NCBI GenBank assembly: GCA_002308915.1
Contig: DBWI01000006.1
Span: 1 to 62,847 of the forward strand
DNA length: 62,847 bases
Source: Christensenella sp. UBA1242
Lineage (GTDB): Bacteria; Bacillota; Clostridia; Christensenellales; UBA1242
Reading direction: 5' to 3'
The position numbers and the translations under genes are program-made. How positions within the stretch are numbered: position 1 is the first letter of the stretch; every line of letters begins with the position of its first letter. Of the stretch, positions 48,588-58,100 are shown piece by piece. The notes under the pieces are model-generated. The model was not told the DNA's origin. It made no database searches and saw nothing but the letters and a program-made list of their open reading frames with translations.

Positions 48588-51146
48588 ATGACAGAAGAAA
48601 ATTATATTGTTATACAAGATTTATGCAAAACATATAAGAGTAGTTCCAAAACGAGTGTTGATGCACTAAGGAACCTTAATTTTGCCCTACCACAAAAAGG
48701 TATGATTTTTGTCATTGGAAAAAGTGGTTGTGGAAAAAGTACTCTGCTCAATATTCTTGGTGGACTAGACAGACCAACAAGTGGAAACATATGCATTGCT
48801 GATAAGGTTGTTGATTTCAATAATGAGAGCAGTCTTGACGAATACAGAAATCAGGACATAGGATTTGTTTTTCAAGACCATAACCTAATGGATGATTTTA
48901 ATATTAAAGACAATATCAAAATGTCGCTTACAACTCAAAACAAGAGTGCAAGTGATGAAGAGATTGACGAAATACTCAAACTTGTTGACCTTGATGATTG
49001 CAAAAACAAAATGCCAAACGAAGTTTCTGGTGGACAAAGGCAAAGAATATCAATTGCAAGAACACTAATAAAAAAACCAAAAATAATATTAGCAGATGAG
49101 CCAACTGGAAATTTGGATAGTGTGAACAGCAAAAGAATTTTTGAAACCCTAAAGAATATTTCAAAAGACAATTTGGTGCTTGTTGTAACACATGACTTAG
49201 ATAGTGCCTATGTTTTTGGCGACAGAATTATTGAACTCAAAGATGGTGAAATTATCAATGATGCAATCAAGAAAAACGAATTTGATATAAACAAACTAAA
49301 GCAAAATTACAAAACAGAAGTAGACAAGGCTTTTGAACAAAATAATCAAAAAATTGCAATAAATAATGCAGAAATACAGCAAAAAAGCGTTTCAAAATCA
49401 AAATTAACGTTCAAAAGTGCTTTTAATATCATTTTCAATTGGCTAAAACGTGGCAAGGTTTCACTTATTGTTTCAGTACTAATTTTGGCAATTGCACTTG
49501 GTGGATTTGGAGTTGTAAATACAATAACAAATTACAATTACAACAATTCACTTTCCGATACTCTTTCAAACACAAGTGTTGCAACTGCAATGGTTGTGAA
49601 AGGTCAAATAAACAATGAACAGCACAATGCAGAATTTGACGATGAAGGTTTTACTTATCAAGAATTTGAAAACATTAAATCAGATTACAAGGGAACAAAC
49701 AAAGAGTTGCCTTTGTCGTATAGTTTTCAAAAATATGTTGCAAGTTCAAATAGTGATTACAGAAATACAATAAATGGAATATGTGAGATTACTGGAGAAA
49801 CTAACAGTGATTCAATCAAAACATTTTATAAGGCATCATTATTACTAGGCGAATATCCACAAAAAAATGATAATTATGTTGAAATATTAATTTCTGACTA
49901 CTTGGCAGATAGTATACTTTATTATGGAACAAAATTTGGTGATACTATAATCTATCCAAACACCACACAAGATAGTTTACTTAACAAAACATTTGTTAAC
50001 AGTGGAGTAAATTACAAAATTGTTGGTGTGTACACATGTCAATATAGTGAATTATACAAGTCAAATGATGACAATCTTGACAGCAACAGGTCATACAAAT
50101 ATGCAAGAGACTACATCTATTCTGTAGTGTTAACAAATGACAATGCAGTAAAAAATTATGCAATAAACAATAGCACTTTTGAAATTGATTTATTACTCAA
50201 AGCTAGTGATGATACAGCATATTACAACAACAGTTTGATAATGGCAGGAATGGATACTAAAGCACAAGTAAATTCATTTGCTTTAGCTCAAGGAATTGAC
50301 ATTGTTTTTAGTGCAGATTTTACCAGTGAAAACATAGCAGAAAATGGTATGATAATTTCATTTTCAAAATACCTAGATGTGTTCAATAAGTATGAATTTA
50401 ACGAGCATGGTGATATGATTTCAAACTTTGCAAATTTAACACCTGCAGACCTTCAAAATTTGCAAATTGATGTAAAAATTAACCCAAATACCACAAAAAA
50501 CTATCAAATTATAGGTATTTTTAATGATTTTGAGCAAATTGAAAATGTTGTTATTGTAAACAGAAATGTTAAAAAAAGTTATATAGAAAGTGAAATTTTA
50601 ATTTCAAATATACTAATCAGTTTAATTCAAAATGACACAAAAAATGTTGTAAAAAATTTCCAAAAAAGTCCAACAATTTTATATGCTGCAGCAACAGAAA
50701 GATTGTTGTATTTCAGTGGACTTTTTGATGTTATAAAAGATGTAATTTATCTTGTTATTGCTGTTCTATTTGTGTTTGTTTCCATACTCATGTTTAGTTT
50801 TATTTCAAAGAGTATTCGTGACAAACAAAAAGACATTGGAATAATGCGTTCACTTGGTGCAAACAGAAAAGATATTGCAAAGATATTTTTGCTGAACGAC
50901 CTATTATACATTGTTTCATCTTTTGTGATTGCGGTTGTAATTTATATTGTTGGTTGTGTTGTTGTCAACAACTTGCTTTGTTCAAATCTTGGAATAAATT
51001 TGGCATTGCTTTCCATCAACTTTGTTTCAATAATTTTGATGCTTGCAGTTAGCGTTGGTGTTATTGCACTTGCCAGCATAAGACCAATTTTCAAATATAC
51101 AAAAATGGCACCAATTGATGTTATTAGAAATACAGAACAAAAATAA
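48588..51146 (+). CDS. MacB-like ABC protein: ATPase fused to an FtsX-type permease
   Basis: 852 aa. Residues ~1-230 are a MacB/LolD-type ATPase: Walker A GKSGCGKSTLLNILGG, signature NEVSGGQRQRISIAR, Walker B IILADEPTGNLD and the TH switch. A linker precedes a first membrane helix (~290-312), a ~380-aa extracellular domain, and three C-terminal helices of the FtsX fold with the RSLGANRKDIAKIFLL loop. Such proteins act as mechanotransmission pumps. The partnering GLUG lipoprotein gene directly upstream suggests it works on a surface-anchored client. GGAGG six nt before 48588 fixes the start. Confidence 0.9.
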   Translation: MTEENYIVIQDLCKTYKSSSKTSVDALRNLNFALPQKGMIFVIGKSGCGKSTLLNILGGLDRPTSGNICIADKVVDFNNESSLDEYRNQDIGFVFQDHNLMDDFNIKDNIKMSLTTQNKSASDEEIDEILKLVDLDDCKNKMPNEVSGGQRQRISIARTLIKKPKIILADEPTGNLDSVNSKRIFETLKNISKDNLVLVVTHDLDSAYVFGDRIIELKDGEIINDAIKKNEFDINKLKQNYKTEVDKAFEQNNQKIAINNAEIQQKSVSKSKLTFKSAFNIIFNWLKRGKVSLIVSVLILAIALGGFGVVNTITNYNYNNSLSDTLSNTSVATAMVVKGQINNEQHNAEFDDEGFTYQEFENIKSDYKGTNKELPLSYSFQKYVASSNSDYRNTINGICEITGETNSDSIKTFYKASLLLGEYPQKNDNYVEILISDYLADSILYYGTKFGDTIIYPNTTQDSLLNKTFVNSGVNYKIVGVYTCQYSELYKSNDDNLDSNRSYKYARDYIYSVVLTNDNAVKNYAINNSTFEIDLLLKASDDTAYYNNSLIMAGMDTKAQVNSFALAQGIDIVFSADFTSENIAENGMIISFSKYLDVFNKYEFNEHGDMISNFANLTPADLQNLQIDVKINPNTTKNYQIIGIFNDFEQIENVVIVNRNVKKSYIESEILISNILISLIQNDTKNVVKNFQKSPTILYAAATERLLYFSGLFDVIKDVIYLVIAVLFVFVSILMFSFISKSIRDKQKDIGIMRSLGANRKDIAKIFLLNDLLYIVSSFVIAVVIYIVGCVVVNNLLCSNLGINLALLSINFVSIILMLAVSVGVIALASIRPIFKYTKMAPIDVIRNTEQK

Positions 51147-51164
51147 AATATTTTTGAGAATTCT

Positions 51165-51193
51165 TTGACATTGTTTTTTTAACGCTATAAAAT
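51165..51193 (+). promoter_or_regulatory. Promoter of the TIM-barrel gene
   Basis: -35 TTGACA (51165-51170), 17-bp spacer, -10 TAAAAT (51188-51193). Confidence 0.7.
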
Positions 51194-51219
51194 TATGTAG
51201 AAATTAAAAGGAAGTACAA

Positions 51220-52005
51220 ATGAACAAGAAAGGTATAAGTGTATATTTTGGGTACAATTTAAAAATTGGTGATGCAGAAAAATTGATTGGTGAACATAAT
51301 TTTGATTGTGTAATAACAAATGCTGACAAAAAATTCAATTATCAAAATGGAACAATAAGGCATCAAATAAAATTATTCAAAAAATATGGTCTTGAAGTGT
51401 CAAGTTTGCATATGGCATATCATGGCAAAGATTTGAGAGAATTCTGGAAAGACACACCAAAAGGTGATGAACTAGAAAAAAACTTAATTCGTGATGTAAA
51501 GATTGCTCACAAATATGGTTTTAGTTGTGTTGTTGTTCATCTTGTTGGTGAAGAAAGTGAAGTTGGTCTTGAAAGAATAAAAAGAGTATTAAAAGTATGT
51601 GAAAAACTTGGCGTTCCACTTGCACTAGAAAATGTTGGTTATCACAAACTTTTAAGATATTGTTTTTCAAATATCAAAAGTGATTATCTCAAACTTTGTT
51701 TTGATATTGGGCACCAAAATGTATTTGAACCACAATATGATGTTTTGGAAGAATTTGGCGACAAGTTGATAACACTTCATCTTCATAGCAATATGGGTGA
51801 AAAAGATGAACACACTCTCAACAAGTACGGCAATGTTGATTGGGAAGCTTTTGCAAAAAGACTTGCCAAACTCAATCCAAACATAAACCTTGATTATGAA
51901 ATTTTGATGCATACTCGTCATTGTGAAAGTGCAAGTGATGTACTAAAAGAAGTTTATGAACAGGCCTGCGAACTTGAAAAAATGATAGAAAAATACAAAA
52001 ATTAA
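51220..52005 (+). CDS. Sugar phosphate isomerase/epimerase-like TIM-barrel protein
   Basis: 261 aa. The xylose-isomerase-like TIM barrel shows VSSLHMAYHG, CVVVHLVGEESEVG, PLALENVGYH (Glu ligand), LCFDIGHQNVF (Asp and His ligands), ITLHLHSNMGEKDEH and LDYEILMH (final Glu). These residues bind a divalent metal in AP-endonuclease-2 and sugar-isomerase relatives. The exact substrate is not evident. AAAGGAAG precedes the ATG, with its own promoter and terminator. Confidence 0.85.
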   Translation: MNKKGISVYFGYNLKIGDAEKLIGEHNFDCVITNADKKFNYQNGTIRHQIKLFKKYGLEVSSLHMAYHGKDLREFWKDTPKGDELEKNLIRDVKIAHKYGFSCVVVHLVGEESEVGLERIKRVLKVCEKLGVPLALENVGYHKLLRYCFSNIKSDYLKLCFDIGHQNVFEPQYDVLEEFGDKLITLHLHSNMGEKDEHTLNKYGNVDWEAFAKRLAKLNPNINLDYEILMHTRHCESASDVLKEVYEQACELEKMIEKYKN

Positions 52006-52008
52006 ACA

Positions 52009-52036
52009 AAAACACTCATTTTTGAGTGTTTTTTTT
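52009..52036 (+). terminator. Terminator of the TIM-barrel gene
   Basis: AAAACACTCA-TTT-TGAGTGTTTTTTT. Confidence 0.85.
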
Positions 52037-52095
52037 GTGCAATTTGTGTAAATTTTACTATTTTTTGTTTTTATTTTTTAGAATGTATTTTGCTA

Positions 52096-52124
52096 TTTAC
52101 TTTTTATTATAACTCTGTTATAAT
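52096..52124 (+). promoter_or_regulatory. Promoter of proS
   Basis: -35 TTTACT (52096-52101), 17-bp spacer, -10 TATAAT (52119-52124). No T-box structure lies between it and the gene. Confidence 0.65.
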
Positions 52125-52154
52125 ATTTTTGCGTTTAATATAAAGGAGAAAAAA

Positions 52155-53579
52155 ATGAAAAACAAAGCGATTACATCAAGAGATGAAGATTTTGCTCAGT
52201 GGTATACTGACGTTGTAAAAGCTGCACATTTGGCAGAATATTCAAATGTTAAAGGTTGTATCGTTTTTGAACCCAATGGTTATGCACTTTGGGAAAAGAT
52301 GCAAAGCATACTTGACAAAATGTTCAAAGAGACAGGACACCAAAACGTGTACATGCCAGTATTCATTCCAGAAGCATTACTCAAAAAAGAAGGTGAACTT
52401 ATTGCAGGGTTTGCTCCAGAATGTGCTTGGGTAACAACTGGTGGCAGTGCTCAACTTGAAGACAGATATGCAATTCGTCCAACAAGTGAAACTTTGTTTT
52501 GTGATTACTTTAGCACAAAAGTTAAGTCATACAGAGATTTGCCAAAGCTTTATAACCAATGGTGCAATGTTGTAAGATGGGAAAAAGAAACAAGACCATT
52601 CCTTAGAACTCGTGAATTTTTGTGGCAAGAAGGACATACAATTCATGAAACAGAACAAGAAGCAAAAGAAGAAACACTAAGAATGCTTGGAATTTATGAA
52701 AAGTTTTTTAAGGAATATCTTGCAATACCTTGCATAACAGGACAAAAAACAGAAAAAGAAAAATTTGCAGGTGCCGAAAGTACATACACAATAGAAGCAC
52801 TTATGTATAATGGTGTTGCTCTTCAAAGTGCAACAAGCCACTACTTTGGACAAAAATTTTCAAAAGCATATGATGTCAAATTTTTGAACAGAAACAACGA
52901 ATGGGAAAATGTTTATCAAACATCTTGGGGTTGCACAACAAGAATGATAGGTGGGCTTATTATGGTTCACAGTGACGAAAACGGACTTGTTTTGCCACCA
53001 AAGATTGCACCAAGACAAGTTGCCATTGTTCCAATTGGCAGTGATGAAGAAGTTATGGCTTTATGTAAAGATATTTGCACAAAACTTAATGCAAAAGATA
53101 TTGTTTCATTTGTAGATGATTCCGAAAAATCACCAGGATTCAAATTTGCAGAACACGAAGTTAATGGAATCCCAGTAAGAATAGAAATAGGCAAAAGAGA
53201 TTTAGACAATGGACAAATAACACTTGCTCGTCGTGATACTCGTGAAAAGATAAATGTTTCAAAAGACGTAGACATTGTTTTGGAAGTAAGCAAATTGCTT
53301 GATGATATTCAAAACAACTTGTATCAAAGGGCATTAGAGCGTAGAGATGCATTAACATACAGAACAGATAACTTGGAAGAAGTTAAAAAGATTATGAACA
53401 CAAGACCAGGATTTATTTATTCTCATTGGTGTGGTGATGAGGAATGCGAACTCAAGATGAAAGAAATCCGTGGAACAAAATCTCGTTGTATAACAGCAGA
53501 AAAAGTTGGTGCAGATGACAAGTGTGTTGTTTGTGGAAAGCCAGCAAAACATATGGTTGTTTGGGGAATACAATACTAA
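52155..53579 (+). CDS. proS: Prolyl-tRNA synthetase (short, archaeal/eukaryotic-like type)
   Basis: 474 aa class II synthetase that charges tRNA-Pro. Class II motifs are KGCIVFEPNGYALWEKMQ, motif 2 RWEKETRPFLRTREFLWQEGHT and motif 3 GCTTRMIGGLIM. The anticodon-binding domain (APRQVAIVPIG) and a C-terminal zinc-type domain (WCGDEECELKMKE, CVVCGKPA, ending in Tyr) mark the shorter ProRS form, which lacks the bacterial editing insertion. AAGGAG precedes the ATG. A transglutaminase-like gene follows 21 nt after its stop. Confidence 0.96.
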   Translation: MKNKAITSRDEDFAQWYTDVVKAAHLAEYSNVKGCIVFEPNGYALWEKMQSILDKMFKETGHQNVYMPVFIPEALLKKEGELIAGFAPECAWVTTGGSAQLEDRYAIRPTSETLFCDYFSTKVKSYRDLPKLYNQWCNVVRWEKETRPFLRTREFLWQEGHTIHETEQEAKEETLRMLGIYEKFFKEYLAIPCITGQKTEKEKFAGAESTYTIEALMYNGVALQSATSHYFGQKFSKAYDVKFLNRNNEWENVYQTSWGCTTRMIGGLIMVHSDENGLVLPPKIAPRQVAIVPIGSDEEVMALCKDICTKLNAKDIVSFVDDSEKSPGFKFAEHEVNGIPVRIEIGKRDLDNGQITLARRDTREKINVSKDVDIVLEVSKLLDDIQNNLYQRALERRDALTYRTDNLEEVKKIMNTRPGFIYSHWCGDEECELKMKEIRGTKSRCITAEKVGADDKCVVCGKPAKHMVVWGIQY

Positions 53580-53600
53580 AAACAAAATGGAGTGTTTGTT

Positions 53601-54854
53601 ATGGACTTATTACTATATTCAAAAGATTTAAAAGAACTTGATGAATATATGCCAGATAGTGAAGAAGAAAGAAAAAATATCACTGTCTTTTTAAGGCTAC
53701 CTATGTCTTGCATTGCAACAAAAAAACTTGAGAAAATAGAAAAACTATTTGCACCATACACTGGGTTAAAAAGATTGGCATTTTTGTTTGAGCCAAAAGA
53801 TTACAAAATTTCTCAAGAACAACTAGATACTCTTATTGATTTCCAAGTTGAAAGACCAATTGATTGTTGTATAGAAGATGAATATGACACTTGCGAAATT
53901 GGAAAAGTGTATGCAGCAATGCAAAAAATATACCAATATTGTGATTTTATTAACAAAAATGATTTGTCACCAGTAGAAAGTTTGATGTATGCATATTTGA
54001 TGGCAACAGAAAAGCCATACAAAGAAGAAGGAAAAGGTGAGCCAGAAGAAATATCAAGATCTGTGTTTTCAATAATGAATAATGACAAAATTGTTTGTGC
54101 GGGCTATTGTAGTATTATTAAGGCAATAATAAGCAACCTAAACACAGAAAACATCAAGGTTTTTGACAACACAACAGCAAGCTATGATGAAAATGGCGAT
54201 AAACTTTTACATGCAACTTTAATTTGTTATATCAAAGATGCCAAGTATGGCATTGATGGATATTATCTATTGGACCCAACAGTTGATTCAGAACTTACTT
54301 ATCATCAGGATCCAAAAGACAGAGATTGGTTTGTAAACAACTTTTTGGTAACTCTTGGAGATATCAAATATTCATCTTTTGAGTACAAAGAAGTAAAATA
54401 TGCTGATATGTACATAACTGATACTAATGAACTTTACAGTGAAGAATCAAAACATGAAAGATTAGACAATTCATTAAGATTTGGCGATGAAAAACTTTTG
54501 ATTAACAAAGAATTTCAAAAAGCACTTAATGACAATATAAAAATAATTGATGAGCTTAACAAAAATTATGGAAGTCAAGTAACAGGCATTCCACTAAGCA
54601 CAACAATTCACAAAAACAAAAGGGTAGTAGAAGAAGCGTTATATCACAATTCCGAAGCAATTCCACTTCATGTTACAATTCAATCATTATACAGAATATT
54701 TAATGCGATGAAATTATATTCAACAAAGAGTGAAAATTTCTATTATACAAAAAAGATAATTAACAAAAACATAATTGCTTGCAAAGCATCTGAAAACTTC
54801 AAAGAAGGTGCAGCAAATCAAATAAGCATGTGTGATGATATATACAAAGTATAA
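53601..54854 (+). CDS. Transglutaminase-like cysteine-enzyme fold protein (paralog of 3617-4987)
   Basis: 417 aa, soluble. The triad is C166 (KIVCAGYCSIIKA), H204 (KLLHATLICYI) and D225 (YYLLDPTVDS), with spacing close to that of the 3617-4987 protein (38 and 21 residues against 40 and 21). Also shared are LSPVESLMYAYLMAT and SRSVFSIMNNDKIVC. The N-terminal domain differs. The start at 53601 has GGAGTG about 7 nt upstream; an in-frame ATG three codons earlier is too close to it. It is probably cotranscribed with proS. Substrate unknown; intracellular location argues against wall cross-linking. Confidence 0.6.
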   Translation: MDLLLYSKDLKELDEYMPDSEEERKNITVFLRLPMSCIATKKLEKIEKLFAPYTGLKRLAFLFEPKDYKISQEQLDTLIDFQVERPIDCCIEDEYDTCEIGKVYAAMQKIYQYCDFINKNDLSPVESLMYAYLMATEKPYKEEGKGEPEEISRSVFSIMNNDKIVCAGYCSIIKAIISNLNTENIKVFDNTTASYDENGDKLLHATLICYIKDAKYGIDGYYLLDPTVDSELTYHQDPKDRDWFVNNFLVTLGDIKYSSFEYKEVKYADMYITDTNELYSEESKHERLDNSLRFGDEKLLINKEFQKALNDNIKIIDELNKNYGSQVTGIPLSTTIHKNKRVVEEALYHNSEAIPLHVTIQSLYRIFNAMKLYSTKSENFYYTKKIINKNIIACKASENFKEGAANQISMCDDIYKV

Positions 54855-54989
54855 ACTGTATCACAAACAAAGAAAAAATGAAAAAAACAATAAAAAGACA
54901 CTCAAACAAGAGCTTATAAGTGAATAATAATGATTAGTAAACAAAAATTAAAAAATGATAAAATGCAAGGCGATAATTTGTATTAAATA

Positions 54990-55117
54990 AAAAACAAAAA
55001 AATAGCCACAAGAGTGAGGCTCGGTGAAGTTTGCCGGCGCACGAGTTTACAAATGTAAATGACCGTACTGGCAAGCTCACCAGAAACAAAACTATTGTGT
55101 GCTATTTTTTTGTTTTT
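54990..55117 (+). ncRNA. Structured intergenic element, copy 2 (family not recognised)
   Basis: A perfect 17-bp outer stem (54990-55006 with 55101-55117), extended by CACA/TGTG, encloses a core of ~90 nt. The core has GAG..AGGCTCGG, an inner helix GGTGA-TTGCC / GGCAA-TCACC, the motif GCACGA, a hairpin TTTAC-AAAT-GTAAA, then GACCGTA. The core is shared with 293-416, but the helices differ in sequence while staying paired. It lies between convergent genes, downstream of the transglutaminase-like gene on this strand. Its T-rich arm overlaps the stop of the giant surface-protein gene, so it may also terminate both transcripts. Strand assignment is an inference. Confidence 0.5.
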
Positions 55118-58100
55118 ATCTTACTTTCATACGCTTACGAAGCTTAATGAACACAATTACTCCAACAACAGCTATAATGCTTGAAGCAACAATCAATATA
55201 ATTGAAATTGCGTTTAGTGGTTCATTTTTTGTTACTTTGTATGAATACAAAAGTTTTCCACTTTCTGTATAAAGTTGAATGAAATATGTTCCAGATTTAT
55301 CAATACTGAATGAATAAGATGATTTAAGTTCACCATCAGCAAAAGCTTGTTTTGAAAGGTGATAATCATTAAGACCAGTAATCTTTAGAACACAATCACC
55401 AACATCTTCAAGTAGGTCAGAAGTATTGAATGATACAATGATAGGATTTGTTGTTGATGAGTTGTCTTCAATTGAAACATTGATTGGGGCAGGTTTATTG
55501 TTAATCCAGAAACTGAATGTGAATTTTTGTCCAAATTCATTTGCTGTGTTAACAGTTATTGTATAATTTCCTGAACCTGTAACAGCATCGTTTACAGAAA
55601 TAAATAAATTCTTTAGGAATAACTTTTTGTAGTATACGCCATCGTCATCTTGAAGTGTTTTTTCAACAAGTTTTCCCATATTTTCATTTGTTATTCTGTC
55701 TGTTATATCAACATTTTCTCTAACAACAGATTCAATATAATAATCTGCATATTCACCAAGTTCGAATGCAGAACGTGATTCGTTTGGTTTGATAATCAAG
55801 AAGTATAGTGGTTGTTCGTTAATATTCTTAACAACGCCATTTTCTGTAACAGCTGCAGAGAACCAAATTTTGTATAATCCTGCTTCTGTGAATATGTATG
55901 ATCTTGTCTCTCTTGAATATTCTGGTGTGTATTCATTACCATTTTTAAGGACGGTAAGTGATGGTTGAGCATTTCTATCGTAATAGCTTAATGTTGAAGC
56001 TGGGATAGAAACTGTTACTGTATCATCATAAACTGCATTATTGATAGGTGATTCACCATTTACGTTATAAATAACACTTCTTAGATATTTTATTGTGTAT
56101 GTAGATAACAATTGATTGAACATATGAGTATTGCCAGCCATATCTTTGAATGATAGGTAATATGTTCCAGAAGATTTCAAGGTAACAATTGTTATATCTC
56201 CTTCTGTTTTTGTTTCTGCATTATATATTTGTTGATTATCTCCAAAATATATTGTTGCAGTAACTTTATTTTCTGGAATGCCATAATATGATTGCCAAGC
56301 AATACGCTTGTATGATGTGTTATTTTCTTCTGTGCTAACAACAAATGATTCTTGAGTTTTTGTTGTATCAAATATTGTTCTTGTACCTTCATTTGTATAA
56401 TAAGAGTACTTTGTTAAAATATTTGTTGACCTTGGAATCACTGTGATTGCAATTGTCTTTTTGAAGTACTTTGATGCGTTTGTGCTATCATTATTAGAAA
56501 CAATATAGATATATGTTGAATAATCTCCATTTCTAATGATTGTTGAGTCTTGAACTTTAACATCTTGGTCTGTGTTGCAAACAATTTCAAATTCACTTGT
56601 GTTAAGAATGTAGTGTGTTGTAATTGTGTATGTTGTATTACTTTCTACAAATGTGTAATTGTTTCCTGTTGGTGTTGCATATTTGTATGTTGAATTGTTT
56701 GACAAATATCTAACTTGATAGAAATCTTCATCATTGTCAGAAATAATAAATTCAAGATATGTGTTATATTGGTCAGCTGTGAATAGTTCTGTATATTTGA
56801 TAATCAATGAGTATAAACCAGGTGAGGTAAGAACTTTTCCAGAAACAATTTGTTCTTTTGTTCCATCTTCATATTCCAAAATAACGGCACAAGGAATTCT
56901 TCCTACATTTTGCTTGAATGTAATTTTTAAATCATTTCCATACATTGTGTCTTTGTTGAACAATGCATTTTGTGAGTTGTTGTAAATATCAAGCAAGGTG
57001 ATGCTAGGGATATAGTTATAAGTTACAAGGTTCAAAGTTTTGTATGGGAGTCCATTGTTTATTTCTTCAATAGCTTCATAAACTCTAATAACAAAGCTTC
57101 TTTCTCCACCAATAATTCCGTTTGCCATATCTTGCTTTGCTGCATACAACACAACAACGCAAAGGTCTGTGGTTGTACTAAAATCAATTCTGCCATAACC
57201 AAGTGCATTAAATTCTCTGTATTCATTTGTGTTTGGTTCAATTTTGAATACTCTTGGTGTTGCACTTGACACAATTGTTATTGTGTCTTTTTTGTAGTTA
57301 TAAACATATGTTATGTCTTTTGTTGAGTAGTAGTATCTTACACCATTTTCATAGTTTTCTACAATATCAACTGAACTATATAGTTCTTTTTCTATTGGCT
57401 CAGAACCATAGATGTTTGTAAGGCTATATTCGTCCATAAAGTTGTCTTTTACAAGGTATTTGTAATATCTGTTCTTTTGTGGTTCGTTGATTGTTATTTT
57501 TAGATATACAGAACCCATATAGTTGACATAAACAGATGAGATAATACTTGTGTTTTCAAGAATTTGGTCTGCACTAGAGAAGTATGTTGCATCTTCTTTT
57601 TTGTACAAGTTTTCTTGAATATACGATGTCATATTTTGTGTTTTAACAAAATGTACAATTTCAACATAATTTGCATAGATTAATGCTGCATTATTTGTTG
57701 AGTTTGTAGGAACTTTAATGAGCAATCCTTCTTCGTTTGCATAAGCAGAAATTGTGCTTGTGTGTTTAACATCAAGTGAAGAGTTAAGAACTGAACAATC
57801 AAATACTATATTGCCAAAGTAAGGAACAAATCCAAATGTTAGCACTTGTTTTTGTGCGCTTGGCAAAAGTCTTGTTATTTGTTCAAGTTCAAATTGACTT
57901 TCTGTTACGTTTGCTGGATTGTATGTGTTTAGATTAATGTAATAACCTTCGGAATAAGGTGTTTTTAGATATTTTGTTGCTCCAACTGTTAATATGCTCC
58001 AGTCATAACCGAACATATCATATTTTGATATAGAGAATGAACTCTTTGCATAAACATTAAATCTTGCACTAACATCTGCATACAAAACGTTCTTCGGATT

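Noticed and set aside
52041..52154. T-box riboswitch upstream of proS
   Set aside because: The leader after the promoter is only ~25 nt, with no specifier stem or terminator/antiterminator pair.
54878..54919. Short ATG frame of 13 codons (and another of 18 codons near 54930) after the transglutaminase-like gene
   Set aside because: No ribosome-binding site, no promoter and no recognisable product; expected by chance in this AT-rich gap.
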